DNA from: Spartobacteria bacterium | GTDB lineage: Bacteria; Verrucomicrobiota; Verrucomicrobiia; Chthoniobacterales; Terrimicrobiaceae | Direction of reading: 5' to 3' | NCBI GenBank assembly: GCA_947487745.1 | Contig: CANKXQ010000079.1 | Location: 1 to 6,500, forward strand | DNA length: 6,500 bases | Shown here: positions 6,121-6,500 of the stretch, in pieces | How the letters are laid out: every line of letters starts with the position of its first letter | Position numbering within the stretch: the stretch's first letter is position 1 | The notes under the pieces: generated by a model | Database searches by the model: none | Told to the model about the DNA's origin: nothing | The model's input: the letters and a program-made list of their open reading frames with translations, nothing else | Program-made: the position numbers and the translations under genes

Positions 6121-6128
6121 GTCGGGGC

Positions 6129-6500
<372 letters not shown>

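Overview
The window is moderately GC-rich bacterial DNA with almost all convincing genes on the minus strand. The gene set is a type III polyketide synthase paired with a FAD oxidoreductase, a lipoprotein L,D-transpeptidase, a DUF309 protein, a secreted peptidoglycan-binding protein, tRNA-Arg(ACG) and MurA. It fits a Gram-negative-type bacterium. From the style of the PKS/oxidoreductase pair and the GC-ending codons I lean towards the Verrucomicrobia or a relative, but this is inference only.

Layout from left to right. Positions 1-239 hold no complete gene, only a short GC3-rich open stretch that may be a decayed gene end. Positions 240-2320 (minus) are a two-gene operon: a FAD-dependent oxidoreductase of the geranylgeranyl-reductase type, then a type III PKS whose ATG shares one base with the upstream stop codon (TGATG). 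Positions 2321-2885 are a long gap with several inverted repeats and no believable gene. Positions 2886-3893 (plus) are a DUF418-type membrane protein whose C-terminal domain is cut short. It runs out of frame into the coding-like tail of something else (3842-3940), which looks like a deletion or fusion scar. Positions 3989-5638 (minus) are a compact envelope operon: a secreted protein with two peptidoglycan-binding domains, a DUF309 protein, and an L,D-transpeptidase lipoprotein. Positions 5639-5962 hold a probable terminator and hairpins, followed by tRNA-Arg at 5963-6039 with its own promoter. The window ends with the 3' part of murA (6129-6500).

How the genes work together. The PKS and oxidoreductase probably act in sequence to make and then reduce or oxidise a polyketide-derived lipid such as an alkylpyrone or alkylresorcinol. 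The product cannot be read from the sequence. The envelope operon may provide a split L,D-transpeptidase system, with the catalytic domain and the wall-binding domains encoded by separate genes. MurA, the first committed enzyme of peptidoglycan synthesis, lies nearby but is separated by the tRNA. No phage, IS element, CRISPR array or defence system is visible. The least ordinary points are the coupled PKS pair, the broken DUF418 locus and the orphan coding tails.
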